Shown: one piece after another, positions 1 through 12,853 of the stretch
Layout: the number at the start of each line of letters is the position of its first letter
Numbering within the stretch: the first letter of the stretch is position 1
Source: Thalassobium sp.
GTDB lineage: Bacteria; Pseudomonadota; Gammaproteobacteria; Pseudomonadales; Oceanobacteraceae
Reading direction: 5' to 3'
Length of the DNA stretch: 64,000 nucleotides
Assembly: GCA_002733205.1 (NCBI GenBank)
Contig: NVUW01000002.1
Location: 310,001-374,000 of the forward strand
Translations under genes and position numbers: made by a program
The notes under the pieces: model-generated
The model's input: the letters and a program-made list of their open reading frames with translations, nothing else
Database searches by the model: none
What the model was told of the DNA's origin: nothing

Positions 1-668
1 GCGCCATGATCCGTTACAAGAGCTGTTGGATGTTCAGCGCTCCAGTTCGCCAGAGCGCCATCTCCAACACGGAAGTCATAACGGATATCAGCGACACCAT
101 CAAAAGCTGCATGATATCCCTGTGCTGCCGGCTGATCGTCATCATCAATATTGTTTCCGTCAGGCTGATGAACCAACGTGCCTGCACCGGTACCGGTAAA
201 ATACTGCGTGGCAATATCGGGCATGCAGATGGCAACATCCAGATTACCCGTTACCGGATTGACGAGCAGGTTAACGGCTGTGGTGTCATTGGCGTTCACC
301 TGAGCTGAGCCTGTGCCTGTGGCAATCAGGGTCGTACCATCAAAAACCTTTACTTCAATGCTGTAGCTGCCCAATGGCAAAGCCGTAAAACTGATACTCG
401 CTGCCTGATCTGCGATATCCGCCGATGATGAGCGCTCCAGTAAATCATTAAACACCCGCACTTCAGCACGGGTGGCACTGACCCCGGCATTCAGGGCTTT
501 GCTCACATCCAGGCGGAAAGACACATCTTTCGTGGCCAGCTGCGGATTTTCCGGCGCCGGGTTGGTAGAGTCAGAGGTTTGCTGAGAAGTATTTTCTGCA
601 CCACCACAGGCGGTCAGAGTAGCAATGGCGCAGGCAAGCACCAGAGACTTAAACGGGGAAGAATGCAT
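1..668 (-). CDS. Putative outer-membrane/periplasmic lipoprotein, 3' end outside window
   Basis: I translated this frame by hand from the ATG at 668-666; it stays open for 222 codons to the window edge, so the C-terminus is missing. The N-terminus is a lipoprotein signal: MHSSP, a hydrophobic stretch, then lipobox L-T-A-C with the acylated cysteine at residue 21, followed by a Ser/Thr/Asn/Pro-rich linker. The visible body alternates short beta-type segments (for example FRLDVSKALNAG, SYSIEVKVFDG), consistent with an Ig-like or carboxypeptidase-regulatory-like fold on a cell-surface or periplasmic protein. AAAGGA lies 6-11 bases before the start. Function unknown; I recognise no enzymatic motif in the part seen. 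Confidence 0.75.
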   Translation of the reverse strand, partial: MHSSPFKSLVLACAIATLTACGGAENTSQQTSDSTNPAPENPQLATKDVSFRLDVSKALNAGVSATRAEVRVFNDLLERSSSADIADQAASISFTALPLGSYSIEVKVFDGTTLIATGTGSAQVNANDTTAVNLLVNPVTGNLDVAICMPDIATQYFTGTGAGTLVHQPDGNNIDDDDQPAAQGYHAAFDGVADIRYDFRVGDGALANWSAEHPTALVTDHG

Positions 669-923
669 ACGACGTCCTTTGTTGCCGTGTTTTTATTGTT
701 ATTACGAGCACTGTTAGTAAACAGGTTCCGGCAGATTAACAATACAACACGGTCGTACCAAACAGTAATCTGACCCCGTTAATGAGAAAGTCTGAGTCCG
801 CGCAACAGAGCTGAGCTAAATTACAGCCGGGAAAAAGTCCGAGGAATTCAGGTAACAAGAGAACCCCGGCTAAAGTGGTATAAATAACGCCCCATTATAA
901 AAAGCGCAGAGCACGGTATCTCT

Positions 924-1754
924 ATGGCCGCACGTCCTGATACAGCTGGCATGGATGCCAGTGCAACAACTCACCGCTTATGGCTGGCTCAGCTGCGCAG
1001 CCTTATTTTTTATGGCTGGCTGGCCGTGCTCACCTTTGCCTGGTTTATTCCCAGTTTTGTTATTGGCATCTTCCTGCCGCTGAAGGCGCGTAACTATTTC
1101 ATCATGGTGTTTTACTGCCACATTGTGGTCTGGTCGGCGCGGCTGATCTGCGGAGTAAAATGGCGGGTGGAAGGACGGGAGAATATTCCCACCGATGGCC
1201 GTGGCTATGTACTGCTGAGCAAACACCAAAGCACCTGGGAAACCTTTTTTATTCCCACCATCATTGCACCGCATGTACAGGTGGTTAAACGCGAGCTGCT
1301 TTATCTGCCGTTCTTTGGCTGGGCGCTGAAGATGATTCATCCGATATTTATCGACCGCACTCATAAAACCAATGCGCTGAAGCAGGTACTGAACCAGGGG
1401 GCCGACCGTCTGAACAGCGGCATTCATGTATTGGTTTTCCCCGAAGGTACAAGGGTGTCGCCAGGTAAGCGCAAAGCCTTTTCCAAAGGCGGTGCTATGC
1501 TCGCCACCAAAAGCCAGGCACCCGTGATTGCCATTGCCCACAACTCCGGCGAACACTGGCCAAATGACAACTGGGTAAAACGCCCGGGCACCATTAACCT
1601 GGTGATCAGCCCGGTGATGGAAACGACCGATCTCAGTACTGCGCAACTGAGCGAGCTGAGTGAAAGCTGGATTAACAACCGGGTCGATGAAATTTCAGCC
1701 CAGCCGTTTGACGGTGAAATGGTCGATGCCGACAGCAGTGGTAAACGTTTCTGA
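924..1754 (+). CDS. 1-acyl-sn-glycerol-3-phosphate acyltransferase (PlsC family)
   Basis: Membrane acyltransferase expected to transfer an acyl chain to the sn-2 position of lysophosphatidic acid, giving phosphatidic acid for phospholipid synthesis. The 276-residue protein has a hydrophobic N-terminal region (about 28-65), the catalytic block HQSTWE at 101-106 (variant of the family NHxxxxD motif with E in place of D) and the substrate-binding block FPEGTR at 172-177. The ATG at 924 was taken; an in-frame ATG at 951 is an alternative because the first ten residues are not family-like. It stands alone, convergent with the transporter gene that ends at 1834. The E-for-D change is seen in a branch of PlsC-like enzymes and does not imply inactivity. 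Confidence 0.85.
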   Translation: MAARPDTAGMDASATTHRLWLAQLRSLIFYGWLAVLTFAWFIPSFVIGIFLPLKARNYFIMVFYCHIVVWSARLICGVKWRVEGRENIPTDGRGYVLLSKHQSTWETFFIPTIIAPHVQVVKRELLYLPFFGWALKMIHPIFIDRTHKTNALKQVLNQGADRLNSGIHVLVFPEGTRVSPGKRKAFSKGGAMLATKSQAPVIAIAHNSGEHWPNDNWVKRPGTINLVISPVMETTDLSTAQLSELSESWINNRVDEISAQPFDGEMVDADSSGKRF

Positions 1755-1833
1755 ACAATAAAAGGCAGACTGGCTGTAAGTGCCCGCCGTAGTAAACACT
1801 CACCATCAGCCTGCAATTTACAATCTAAGCAGC

Positions 1834-3156
1834 TTACAGCACCATCGCCGCAACCCAGCCAGCCACTAACAGCGGCAGGTTGAAATGCAGAAAGGTCGGC
1901 ACCACGGTGTCGCGCATATGATGGTGCTGGCCATCGGCATTAAGACCCGCGGTCGGCCCCAGCGTCGAATCCGACGCCGGTGAACCCGCATCGCCCAACG
2001 CCCCGGCGGTACCGACCAGCGCCACAATCGCCAGCGGGCTGAAGCCCATCTGCAGACATAACGGCACATAGATCGCGGCGATGATCGGAATGGTCGAGAA
2101 CGACGAGCCAATGCCCATCGTCAGCAACAGGCCGACAACCAGCAGCAACAGTGCCGCCAGCGCCTTGTTATGATCGAGCCAGGCCGCTGAGCCATTCACC
2201 AGCTCGGCAATATGGCCGGTACGCTCCAGCACCTCCGAGAAGCCAGAAGCGGCGATCATAATAAAGCCGATAGAGGCCATCATCTTGATGCCATCGACCA
2301 GCACGCCTTCGGACTCATTCCAGCGCACCACACCGGTAACGGAAAACAGCATAAAACCGGCCATCGCCCCCAGCACCATCGAATCGGTATACAGCTGCAC
2401 CACAAAGGCCAGCACAATGGCCGCACCCGCAACTATCAGCGCTTTGGGCTCATAACGGCGTTCAGTATGCTCAGCAATCGCAATGCGGGTGAGGTTGTAT
2501 TCACGTGGCTTACGGTAGGTAAACAGCGCCGCAACAACCAGGCCCGCGAGCATACCCAGCGCCGGAATCGCCATCGCCTGAACCACTGAAATCCCCTCAA
2601 CATTCAGGCCAGCCTCAGCCACACGCCCGAGCAGAATCTCATTCAGGTAGATATTGCCAAAGCCCACTGGGAGAAACATATAAGGCGTTACCAGACCAAA
2701 GGTCAGCACACAGGCTACCAGACGGCGGTCGAGACGTAAGCGGGCAATCACTAACAGCAGCGGCGGGATCAGAATAGGGATAAAGGCGATATGGATCGGA
2801 ATCAGGTTCTGCGACGACACCGCAACCAGCAGCAGCAGACCGAGCAGGCCATTCTTCAACCAGCGTGACTCGCGGCCACCGGTTTCCGCACCCAGCTTAC
2901 GCAGAATGGCATCGGCCAGTAAATGCGGCAGACCCGACAGCGAAATCGCCACCGCAAAACCGCCCAGCAAGGCATAACTCAGCGCAATTCCGGCCCCACC
3001 GCCGATACCGGCATTAAAGGCGTCCAGCGTGGTCTTCAGATCCAGGCCGCCAACCCAGCCGCCAACAAAGGCCGCGACAATCATCGCCAGCATTACGTGC
3101 ATACGCGCCAGACTGAGCACCAGCATCAGTACTACCGCAATCACCACCGCATTCAT
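1834..3156 (-). CDS. Na+/H+ antiporter-family transporter (YuiF/NhaC-like, COG2056 type)
   Basis: An integral inner-membrane protein of 440 residues built almost entirely of hydrophobic helices (roughly eleven or twelve). The pattern (FGLVTPYMFLPVGFGNIYLNEI in the middle; GTAGALGDAGSPASDSTLGPT near the C-terminus, both split by Gly/Pro/Asp breaks inside membrane segments) matches the family annotated as Na+/H+ antiporters or putative amino-acid permeases such as Bacillus YuiF. The substrate cannot be read from sequence; a sodium- or proton-coupled amino-acid carrier is as likely as an ion antiporter. The gene is monocistronic and convergent with plsC. Start ATG at 3156 begins directly in the first membrane helix, as usual for the family. 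Confidence 0.75.
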   Translation of the reverse strand: MNAVVIAVVLMLVLSLARMHVMLAMIVAAFVGGWVGGLDLKTTLDAFNAGIGGGAGIALSYALLGGFAVAISLSGLPHLLADAILRKLGAETGGRESRWLKNGLLGLLLLVAVSSQNLIPIHIAFIPILIPPLLLVIARLRLDRRLVACVLTFGLVTPYMFLPVGFGNIYLNEILLGRVAEAGLNVEGISVVQAMAIPALGMLAGLVVAALFTYRKPREYNLTRIAIAEHTERRYEPKALIVAGAAIVLAFVVQLYTDSMVLGAMAGFMLFSVTGVVRWNESEGVLVDGIKMMASIGFIMIAASGFSEVLERTGHIAELVNGSAAWLDHNKALAALLLLVVGLLLTMGIGSSFSTIPIIAAIYVPLCLQMGFSPLAIVALVGTAGALGDAGSPASDSTLGPTAGLNADGQHHHMRDTVVPTFLHFNLPLLVAGWVAAMVL

Positions 3157-3320
3157 GGTTTTTCCTCATTCAGGCCCGGTATAAAACTGACCGGGCAGTC
3201 AGACTCTCAAAGAAGGCGCGCAAAGTACCACAAACTGGCCGGTTGAGGGTGACAGAGCGCAGGAATGGCAGGCTGGCGCTGCGTCTTTTTCAGGTTTCTT
3301 TCAACAGTGGAATCTGAAGT

Positions 3321-3392
3321 GAGCCGAATAAGGCCTGGTATTCGGCTCATATTTCTGACTATTATGAGCCGAATATGATTGTTAATCGGCTC
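3321..3392. promoter_or_regulatory. Array of four GAGCCGAATA half-sites (two inverted repeats) before the Fic gene
   Basis: GAGCCGAATA at 3321-3330 is matched by its exact reverse complement TATTCGGCTC at 3339-3348 (8-bp spacer). A second pair follows: GAGCCGAATA at 3366-3375 and TAATCGGCTC at 3383-3392 (one mismatch, 7-bp spacer). The two dyad centres are about 45 bp apart and lie 52-125 bp upstream of the Fic start codon. This is the arrangement of a cooperative dimer operator. Because the Fic protein ends in a winged-helix domain, autoregulation is the simplest inference. Confidence 0.7.
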
Positions 3393-3444
3393 AGATGCTG
3401 TAACTGAGTTCCTGCAATCAATCAGCTACTTTCCGGAGACAAGC

Positions 3445-4605
3445 ATGCAATGGATCTGGCAATCCTCGGCCTGGCCAGAGTTCAGTTGGCAACATGACCC
3501 GCTGCAACCTCTGCTGCGCGCCATACAACAGAAAAGCGGCGTACTGCAGGGCAAGGCCAGCCTGAGCTCACCGGCCGAGCAATCGCTACAGGCCTTGCTC
3601 GCCAATATCGTTGCCTCCTCCGCCATTGAAGACGAGAAGCTGAACGCCCAGTCAGTCCGCTCCTCTCTCGCCCGCCATCTTGGCATCAGCGAAGAACAAC
3701 CCTACCCGGTATCTGAACGGTCGGAAGGACTGGCCGAGATGATGATGGATGCCCTGCAAAACCATCAGCAAATGCTGACGCTGGAGCGTTTGTATCAATG
3801 GCATCGCTGGTTGTTCCCACAAAGTGAGACGGGCTTTCTGAATAAAATCCGGGTTGGCCAGCTGCGGGGGCCAGAGCCTATGCAGGTAGTATCCGGCCGT
3901 CTGGACCGCCCGACCGTACATTACGAAGCACCGCCAAGAGCCGGACTGGAACAGGCTATACAGCAGTTTATTGATTGGTTTAACCACACCGCAACCAACC
4001 CCGATAGCGACCCTCTGCTGCGCGCAGCGGTTACCCATCTGTGGTTTGTGACCCTGCACCCCTTTGATGACGGCAACGGTCGCCTGACCCGCGCCCTCAC
4101 CGATATGGCGCTGGCTCAGGCCGACAGCCAGAGTGTGCACCTATATGCCATGTCGGTTGCTATTCTGGCCGACCGCAAAGGCTACTACGCCGCGCTTAAC
4201 CAAACGCAGCAGCTTGCTTCTTCAGAAAACGCAGCAGATAACGGAGAAGATGAAAACGACACGGCGCAGACGCTGGATATCACACCCTGGCTGCACTGGT
4301 TCCTGCAAACACTCGAAGCCGCCATCGACAGCGCCATCCGGACGATCGACCGCACCTTAGAGAAAACCCGCTTCTGGCAGCAGCACCGCGATACCCCGCT
4401 GAGCAAAGAACAAATCAGGGTACTGAACCGCCTGCTCGATGGCGGAGAGAAAGGCTTTGAGGATGGAATAAGCGCAAGCCAGTATCAGAAGGTGGCCAAA
4501 GTCAGTAAGGCCACCGCTACCCGCCATCTGGCGGATTTACTGGAAAAAGGCTGTATTGAAAAGCTGCCGGGCGGCGGGCGGAGTACGAGGTATAAGATAG
4601 TCTGA
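3445..4605 (+). CDS. Fic/DOC family AMP-transferase-like protein with DUF4172 N-terminus and winged helix
   Basis: Fic enzymes transfer AMP (or another nucleotide moiety) to target hydroxyls. The start at 3445 is chosen because the product then opens with MQWIWQSSAWPEF, the typical DUF4172 beginning, with GGAGA upstream; an upstream ATG at 3379 would add 22 unconserved residues. In the 386-residue protein the active-site motif HPFDDGNGRLTR is at 205-216, with the catalytic His205 and the phosphate-binding DGNGR intact. An inhibitory-helix-like motif SSAIED lies at 58-63, N-terminal to the Fic core as in class II proteins. Residues about 335-386 form a winged helix (KVSKATATRHLADLLEKG), suggesting DNA binding. 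It stands alone between an operator array and a terminator. Confidence 0.9.
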   Translation: MQWIWQSSAWPEFSWQHDPLQPLLRAIQQKSGVLQGKASLSSPAEQSLQALLANIVASSAIEDEKLNAQSVRSSLARHLGISEEQPYPVSERSEGLAEMMMDALQNHQQMLTLERLYQWHRWLFPQSETGFLNKIRVGQLRGPEPMQVVSGRLDRPTVHYEAPPRAGLEQAIQQFIDWFNHTATNPDSDPLLRAAVTHLWFVTLHPFDDGNGRLTRALTDMALAQADSQSVHLYAMSVAILADRKGYYAALNQTQQLASSENAADNGEDENDTAQTLDITPWLHWFLQTLEAAIDSAIRTIDRTLEKTRFWQQHRDTPLSKEQIRVLNRLLDGGEKGFEDGISASQYQKVAKVSKATATRHLADLLEKGCIEKLPGGGRSTRYKIV

Positions 4606-4610
4606 GCAGA

Positions 4611-4640
4611 AACCTCCGGCATCCGAACGCCGGAGGTTTT
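4611..4640 (+). terminator. Rho-independent terminator after the Fic gene
   Basis: A perfect 10-bp stem AACCTCCGGC (4611-4620) / GCCGGAGGTT (4629-4638) with an 8-base loop, ending in TTTT, begins 5 bases after the Fic stop codon. The symmetric A/T flanks may let it also serve the convergent lipoprotein gene ending at 4651. Confidence 0.85.
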
Positions 4641-4650
4641 CTGTGAGAGA

Positions 4651-5082
4651 TCAGTCTTTCAGGAACTCTTCTACAGTTTTCTTTTTACCGTACACGATCT
4701 TATCGCTCGTTGTGTCTTCAACCCAGTAGTAGGTTCTGTCACCTACTTTCAGCATATCGATAAGATATTCATGGCCAGCTTCATAATTGACCGCTCCAAT
4801 CCTCATATCACGACCATCAACGGTCGCAATCATTGAATGACGTCCAGGCGCTAATTTCAGCGCATCAAACGCTTTCCCTGTCATCACTTCGAGGATACTG
4901 GCAATACGCTGACCATCTACCGACCAGACCTTAATGCCACGCACAGTCTTTACCGCTGCACCTTCCCCTTGCTCTGAGCCATACCAGCTATAACTATCCC
5001 GTGGCTGGCTCGGTATTGGTTTAACCGCGCATCCGGAAAGCATCATGGTTGAGGCTAAAATAGCTGCGAATATCAATTTCAC
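4651..5082 (-). CDS. Small hypothetical lipoprotein
   Basis: A 143-residue protein with a clear lipoprotein signal: MKLIFAAILASTMMLSGC, lipobox L-S-G-C with the lipidated cysteine at residue 18. The mature part has segments such as SILEVMTGKAFDALKLAPGRHSM and RTYYWVEDTTSDKIVY, which resemble the PEGA-like, beta-rich small lipoproteins that begin with a TPGxH-type turn. No enzyme motif is visible. It lies between the Fic gene (convergent) and gyrB (same strand, 82 bp upstream on its coding strand), separated from gyrB by a terminator hairpin, so it should have its own promoter in the 5083-5110 stretch or read through from gyrB. Confidence 0.7.
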   Translation of the reverse strand: MKLIFAAILASTMMLSGCAVKPIPSQPRDSYSWYGSEQGEGAAVKTVRGIKVWSVDGQRIASILEVMTGKAFDALKLAPGRHSMIATVDGRDMRIGAVNYEAGHEYLIDMLKVGDRTYYWVEDTTSDKIVYGKKKTVEEFLKD

Positions 5083-5110
5083 TGTGTTTCTCCTTTTTAA
5101 AGATAAATAC

Positions 5111-5138
5111 AGAAAAGGCAGCCGAAGCCGCCTTTTCT
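5111..5138 (-). terminator. Rho-independent terminator after gyrB
   Basis: Read on the minus strand, a run of A, then GGCGGC-TTCG-GCTGCC (one G-U pair) and TTTTCT follow the gyrB stop codon at a distance of about 26 bases. It is a GC stem with a UUCG tetraloop and a U-rich tail. The outer AGAAAAGGC/GCCTTTTCT arms extend the stem. Confidence 0.8.
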
Positions 5139-5164
5139 TTCCTGCAACTCTTTCAAACCCAGAA

Positions 5165-8789
<3,625 letters not shown>

Positions 8790-8816
8790 AAGAAGAGTTC
8801 GCTATATGGCCGGCGA

Positions 8817-9917
8817 CTACAGGCGCATCGGCATAACAACATACATCGCGTCGCCGCCTTCCGGTTCTTCCAGCAAGGCACTGCTGTTGGCATCGGACAG
8901 GGTCATTTTTACCTGCTGGGTATCCAGTACGCTCATGACGTCCTGCAGGTAAGAAACGTTGAAGCCCATTTCCAGAGCATCCCCCTTGTATTCCACGGCG
9001 ACCGATTCTTCCGCTTCTTCCTGCTCGGGGTTATTGGCAAACACTTTGAGCAGATCGGTATCCAATACCAGACGCACGCCACGGTACTTCTCGTTGGACA
9101 GAATCGCGGTACGGTTAAATACCTGACGCAGTTCGGTACGCTCGGCCAGCATCACATTGCTGCCGTTTTTCGGGATCACGCGGCTGTAATCGGGGAATTT
9201 ACCGTCCACCAGTTTCGAGGTGAAGGTGAAATTCTCAGTGCGCGCACGCAGATGGTTGGTGCTCAGCGACAGCGTGACGGATGATTCCGGATCGGTCAGC
9301 AGCTTAGCCATTTCCAACACGCCTTTGCGTGGCAGAATGATCTGCTGTGCAGTATCCGGGCCATTCATCGCCACCTGGCAGGTTGCCAGACGGTGGCCAT
9401 CGGTCGATACAGTACGCAGACCGTTGGCGCTGACTTCAAACAACATGCCGTTAAGGTAGTAACGCACGTCCTGCTGGGCCATGGCGAAGCTGGTGCGGTC
9501 GATCACACGACGCAGGCTGCTTTGCTCCAGGGTGAAGGTCTGTTCACCGGCAATGTTATCCACATTGGGGAATTCGGTGGCAGGCAGAGTCGACAGAGTA
9601 AAGCGCGAACGGCCAGAGCGGACGTTAACGCGCTGCTCATCCTGTTCGATTTCAATCTGTGCACCATCGGGCAGTGAACGGCAGATATCCATCAGCTTTT
9701 TGGCCGGAACCGTGATCTCACCTTCCTGACCAACCTCGTCAAGGGTAACGCGGCCAACCAGTTCGACTTCCAGATCGGTGCCTGTCAGTGACAACTGCTG
9801 GCCCTTAACCTCCAGCAGTACGTTTGACAGTACTGGCAGAGTCTGGCGCTTTTCTACTACGCCGGCCACCAATTGCAGAGGACGAAGCAAGGCTTCCCTA
9901 GAGATAACGAATTTCAT
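8817..9917 (-). CDS. dnaN: DNA polymerase III beta sliding clamp
   Basis: Ring-shaped processivity factor, a homodimer that tethers DNA polymerase III to the template. The 366 residues cover the three tandem clamp domains; the N-terminus MKFVISREALLRPLQLVAGVVEKRQTLPVLSN and the C-terminus SALLEEPEGGDAMYVVMPMRL are diagnostic, the latter being the hydrophobic-pocket end. It lies 99 bp after dnaA and 27 bp before recF on the same strand, the usual origin operon. A perfect DnaA box (TTATCCACA, 9556-9564) lies inside the gene. Confidence 0.98.
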   Translation of the reverse strand: MKFVISREALLRPLQLVAGVVEKRQTLPVLSNVLLEVKGQQLSLTGTDLEVELVGRVTLDEVGQEGEITVPAKKLMDICRSLPDGAQIEIEQDEQRVNVRSGRSRFTLSTLPATEFPNVDNIAGEQTFTLEQSSLRRVIDRTSFAMAQQDVRYYLNGMLFEVSANGLRTVSTDGHRLATCQVAMNGPDTAQQIILPRKGVLEMAKLLTDPESSVTLSLSTNHLRARTENFTFTSKLVDGKFPDYSRVIPKNGSNVMLAERTELRQVFNRTAILSNEKYRGVRLVLDTDLLKVFANNPEQEEAEESVAVEYKGDALEMGFNVSYLQDVMSVLDTQQVKMTLSDANSSALLEEPEGGDAMYVVMPMRL

Positions 9918-10016
9918 GGTTCTCCACTCAGGTCCTGGGCATGTTCATCGGATTGAACAGCGCCTGTGATTCTTGAAAACGGTCTTCCTGTAAAACACGG
10001 CATGATTACCGTTGTT

Positions 10017-11525
10017 TTACGTTGTCAGCGAGCGCAGCAGATTCTTATAGTCTTCGCGAATATCTGCGCTGGTTTCCTGTAGTTCTTTGATCTTGCGGCA
10101 CGCATGCAGAACGGTTGTGTGATCACGCCCACCAAAAGCGTCACCGATTTCCGGCAGGCTATGGTTGGTCAGTTCTTTGCTCAAAGCCATCGCCACCTGA
10201 CGCGGACGGGCAATGGAGCGGGTGCGGCGCTTAGATAATAAATCAGACATCTTCATTTTGTAATACTCAGACACGATTCGCTGAATATTATCGATACTGA
10301 CCTGTTTATCCTGCAGCGCGAGCAGATCTTTCAGAGATTCTTTAATAAACGGCAGGGTGATTTCACTGCCAGTAAAATGAGCATTGGCGACCACCCGTTT
10401 CAGTGCGCCTTCGAGCTCGCGCACGTTGGAACGGATCTTCTGCGCAATAAAGAAAGCGGCATCATCGGGCAGGTGCACACCGGTCTGCTCGGCTTTCTTC
10501 ATTAAGATAGCAACACGGGTTTCCAGCTCCGGCGGTTCAACCGCCACGGTTAAACCCCAGCCAAAGCGGCTTTTCAGACGCTCTTCCAGGCCGTTGATCT
10601 CTTTCGGATAGCGGTCACAGGTCAGAATCATCTGCTGACCGCCCTCAAGCAGCGCATTAAAGGTGTGGAAAAATTCTTCCTGCGAGCGCTCTTTACCGGC
10701 GAAAAACTGAATATCGTCAATTAACAAAGCATCCAAACCCCGATAGAAGCGTTTGAATTCGTTAATGGCGTTCAGCTGCAGGGCTTTCACCATATCCTGC
10801 ACAAAACGTTCGGAATGCACGTACAGCACTTTGGCATTCGGGTTTTTACTTTGCAGGTAGTTACCCACCGCGTGCATCAAGTGGGTTTTACCCAGGCCAA
10901 CACCACCATATATAAAGAGGGGGTTGTAAGAGCCGCCGGCATTCTCTGCAACCTGACGGGCCGCCGCATGGGCCAACTGGTTCGATTTACCTTCCACAAA
11001 GGTTTTAAAGGTAAAGGTAGGATTCAGGAAACTCTGATGCTGAATGCCACCCTCAACCTGCACTTCTCGCTTTGGACGACTGACCGCCGGAGCCGGCGCG
11101 GTAACCGGTGCATCACCGTAAGAAGGATGACCACTGAAAGGCGCCGCTTCCTGCTGGTTGCCATAATCGAGTTCAGCCTGTGCCTGCGCCCGCGGTGCGG
11201 CAAAACCAAAATTTTCATTTCTGGCCGGAGCTGGCGAAGGTTCAGGACGACTGACTCCTGACGGGCGGAACATGGGCTGTGCTTCACCAACAGCCAGTTC
11301 TACGCGGGTAATCAGGCCGCCGTTCAGGTCAGAAAGAATTTCCTGGATACGCTGCAAATACTTATCTTTTACCCAGTCTTTTACAAAACGGTTAGGCGCA
11401 CTCAGAACCAGCTGTCCACTATCGGCGTTTGCCAACAACGGCCGGATCCATGTGTTGTATTGCTGCGCGGGGAGTTCGTGCTGCAAGTGTCCCAGGCAAT
11501 CTTGCCACAGAGCTGTCAGTGCCAC
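10017..11525 (-). CDS. dnaA: Chromosomal replication initiator protein DnaA
   Basis: AAA+ ATPase that binds 9-bp DnaA boxes and melts the origin. The 502-residue product has the N-terminal DnaB-interacting domain (1-80), a long Pro/Ala/Gln-rich linker (about 82-165), Walker A GGVGLGKT (207-214), Walker B LLIDDIQF (267-274) and the C-terminal DNA-binding signature [15 protein letters not shown] near 470. The start is a GTG (11525-11523), supported by the family-typical [22 protein letters not shown]. Two perfect DnaA boxes 60-115 bp upstream of the start suggest autoregulation. Confidence 0.98.
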   Translation of the reverse strand: MALTALWQDCLGHLQHELPAQQYNTWIRPLLANADSGQLVLSAPNRFVKDWVKDKYLQRIQEILSDLNGGLITRVELAVGEAQPMFRPSGVSRPEPSPAPARNENFGFAAPRAQAQAELDYGNQQEAAPFSGHPSYGDAPVTAPAPAVSRPKREVQVEGGIQHQSFLNPTFTFKTFVEGKSNQLAHAAARQVAENAGGSYNPLFIYGGVGLGKTHLMHAVGNYLQSKNPNAKVLYVHSERFVQDMVKALQLNAINEFKRFYRGLDALLIDDIQFFAGKERSQEEFFHTFNALLEGGQQMILTCDRYPKEINGLEERLKSRFGWGLTVAVEPPELETRVAILMKKAEQTGVHLPDDAAFFIAQKIRSNVRELEGALKRVVANAHFTGSEITLPFIKESLKDLLALQDKQVSIDNIQRIVSEYYKMKMSDLLSKRRTRSIARPRQVAMALSKELTNHSLPEIGDAFGGRDHTTVLHACRKIKELQETSADIREDYKNLLRSLTT

Positions 11526-12035
11526 TTCTTTACATCCGTCATCTGAATTCTAGCGAGCCGCATATTCTAACTGAGGGATCGATGGTTATCCACAGAAGTT
11601 ATGATAATTTTCCACTTCATTCAAAACCCTGTGGATAAACAGGCCGAAAGCATGCGGATATCTTTCTGGATAAATGCCAAGGCGTTTTTCCAGGCAATTC
11701 CACCCACATTCCATACCTGGGTTACCGGCAGCTAGTGCATAACTTAAGCGCAGTTTAACCCGGCAGTTGTGCTTCCGGTAAGATATTGATTTTTATAGTT
11801 TTTTTACGGTTATGCACAGAAATTGGCTTCATTAAGAATATAAATAACGAACTACTACTTCTCTTCTTTCACATAACATAACCAATATAAAAATCTTTTC
11901 GGGTCAGCAGGAAAAAACAGATTCAGTTCAGGGCTGAAACTGCACATAAAATCACCATTGCTATTGCTGATTCTTTCTCATACAATTGCGGCCCTTAAAA
12001 ATTAGACCCTTTTCACTTAACTGGGTGACAGTGTT
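11526..12035. other. dnaA-rpmH intergenic region with DnaA boxes; candidate origin segment
   Basis: No gene is supported in these 510 bases. It holds two perfect DnaA boxes (TTATCCACA at 11586-11594 and, inverted, TGTGGATAA at 11630-11638) and two variants (AGTGCATAA 11734-11742, TTATGCACA 11810-11818). The stretch 11785-11900 is AT-rich with T and A runs, suitable for unwinding. In Pseudomonas the functional oriC lies between dnaA and rpmH, so this is one of two candidates here; the boxes nearest dnaA may only autoregulate it. Confidence 0.6.
11958..11986 (+). promoter_or_regulatory. Sigma-70 promoter of the rpmH-rnpA operon
   Basis: TTGCTA (11958-11963), a 17-bp spacer and TACAAT (11981-11986) lie 50 bp before the rpmH start. 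Spacing is ideal and both hexamers match consensus at five and five positions of six or close to it, as expected for a strongly expressed ribosomal-protein operon. Confidence 0.7.
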
Positions 12036-12170
12036 ATGAAACGTACTTTCCAACCAACCGTACTGAAACGTAAGCGTACTCACGGCTTCCGTGCCCGTAT
12101 GGCTACCAAAAACGGCCGTGCAGTTCTGGCTCGTCGTCGTGCTAAAGGCCGTCACGAACTGACTGCTTAA
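12036..12170 (+). CDS. rpmH: 50S ribosomal protein L34
   Basis: The 44-residue basic protein [18 protein letters not shown]... ending [12 protein letters not shown] is the complete L34 of the large ribosomal subunit, length and sequence typical of gammaproteobacteria. It was found by reading the frame after the strong promoter; it is too short for most length cut-offs. It is the first gene of the rpmH-rnpA-yidD-yidC run and lies divergent from dnaA across the intergenic DnaA-box region. An open frame on the opposite strand over the same bases is a mirror artefact. Confidence 0.98.
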   Translation: MKRTFQPTVLKRKRTHGFRARMATKNGRAVLARRRAKGRHELTA

Positions 12171-12202
12171 TCGACCGTCTGACGCTGCGTAGTTTGCCGT
12201 CT

Positions 12203-12607
12203 ATGTCGGAATTCGGATTTCCCCGCCGTGCCCGCTTACTTAAGCCGGTGGAGTTTAAACGGGTTTTCGACAAGACAGAATTACGCGGTAGTTCGCCTCA
12301 CCTTTTGGTGTTGGCAACTCCGAATGAGCAGGACCAGGCCAGAATAGGATTTGTTCTGGCCAAAAAGCAGATCAAACGGGCTGTAGACCGCAACCGGATT
12401 AAACGTCTGGTTCGCGAATCTTTCCGACATCATCAGCATGAGATGGCGTCGTTGGATTTTGTTTTACTCGCCCGCTCTGGTCTTGCCGAACTGGACAACC
12501 AGCAAATTCGTGAGATGATTGACGGCCTTTGGTTCAGATTAAAGCGTCCTTCCAATGACAGACAAGCAAACGGCAGCCGAAAAAACCGGCGCGCAACCCG
12601 GCGCTAA
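12203..12607 (+). CDS. rnpA: Ribonuclease P protein component
   Basis: Basic protein subunit of RNase P, which cleaves the 5' leader from tRNA precursors together with the M1 RNA. The core [30 protein letters not shown] is the family signature (RNR motif). The ATG at 12203 (product [15 protein letters not shown]) is preferred over a TTG at 12194; the resulting 134 residues match the family length with a slightly long basic tail [15 protein letters not shown]. It begins 32 bp after rpmH and its last 53 bases overlap yidD in another frame. Confidence 0.95.
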   Translation: MSEFGFPRRARLLKPVEFKRVFDKTELRGSSPHLLVLATPNEQDQARIGFVLAKKQIKRAVDRNRIKRLVRESFRHHQHEMASLDFVLLARSGLAELDNQQIREMIDGLWFRLKRPSNDRQANGSRKNRRATRR

Positions 12608-12851
12608 GGTGTTGCTGTCCCTGATTGCTTTCTATCGTTACGCTCTCAGTCCTCTTATTCCCAGTCGTTGTCGTTATTACCCCACCTGCTCTGCCTATGC
12701 CGATGAAGCGATTCGTCGATACGGTGCTGCGCGCGGCGGTTATCTTGCGCTCAAACGATTGCTCCGGTGTCACCCATGGGGTTCCCACGGTGTGGATCCG
12801 GTACCCGATTTACCCAACCATTCCTCCAATTGTTGTCAACGGAAACCCTAA
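12555..12851 (+). CDS. yidD: Membrane protein insertion efficiency factor YidD
   Basis: Small membrane-associated protein that helps YidC insert proteins into the inner membrane. The 98 residues contain the conserved [12 protein letters not shown] and the cysteine-rich [19 protein letters not shown], followed by [20 protein letters not shown], all diagnostic of the family. The gene starts inside the end of rnpA and stops two bases before the yidC start, so the three are transcriptionally and probably translationally coupled. The extra N-terminal 16 residues are rich in Thr/Ala/Gly. Confidence 0.95.
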   Translation: MTDKQTAAEKTGAQPGAKVLLSLIAFYRYALSPLIPSRCRYYPTCSAYADEAIRRYGAARGGYLALKRLLRCHPWGSHGVDPVPDLPNHSSNCCQRKP

Positions 12852-12853
12852 TC

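Noticed and set aside
978..1646. Minus-strand frame opposite the PlsC-type gene
   Set aside because: The plus-strand protein has intact HQSTWE and FPEGTR motifs; the mirror is rich in His/Gln/Arg without pattern.
11961..12155. Minus-strand frame over rpmH
   Set aside because: rpmH is unmistakable on the plus strand with a good promoter.
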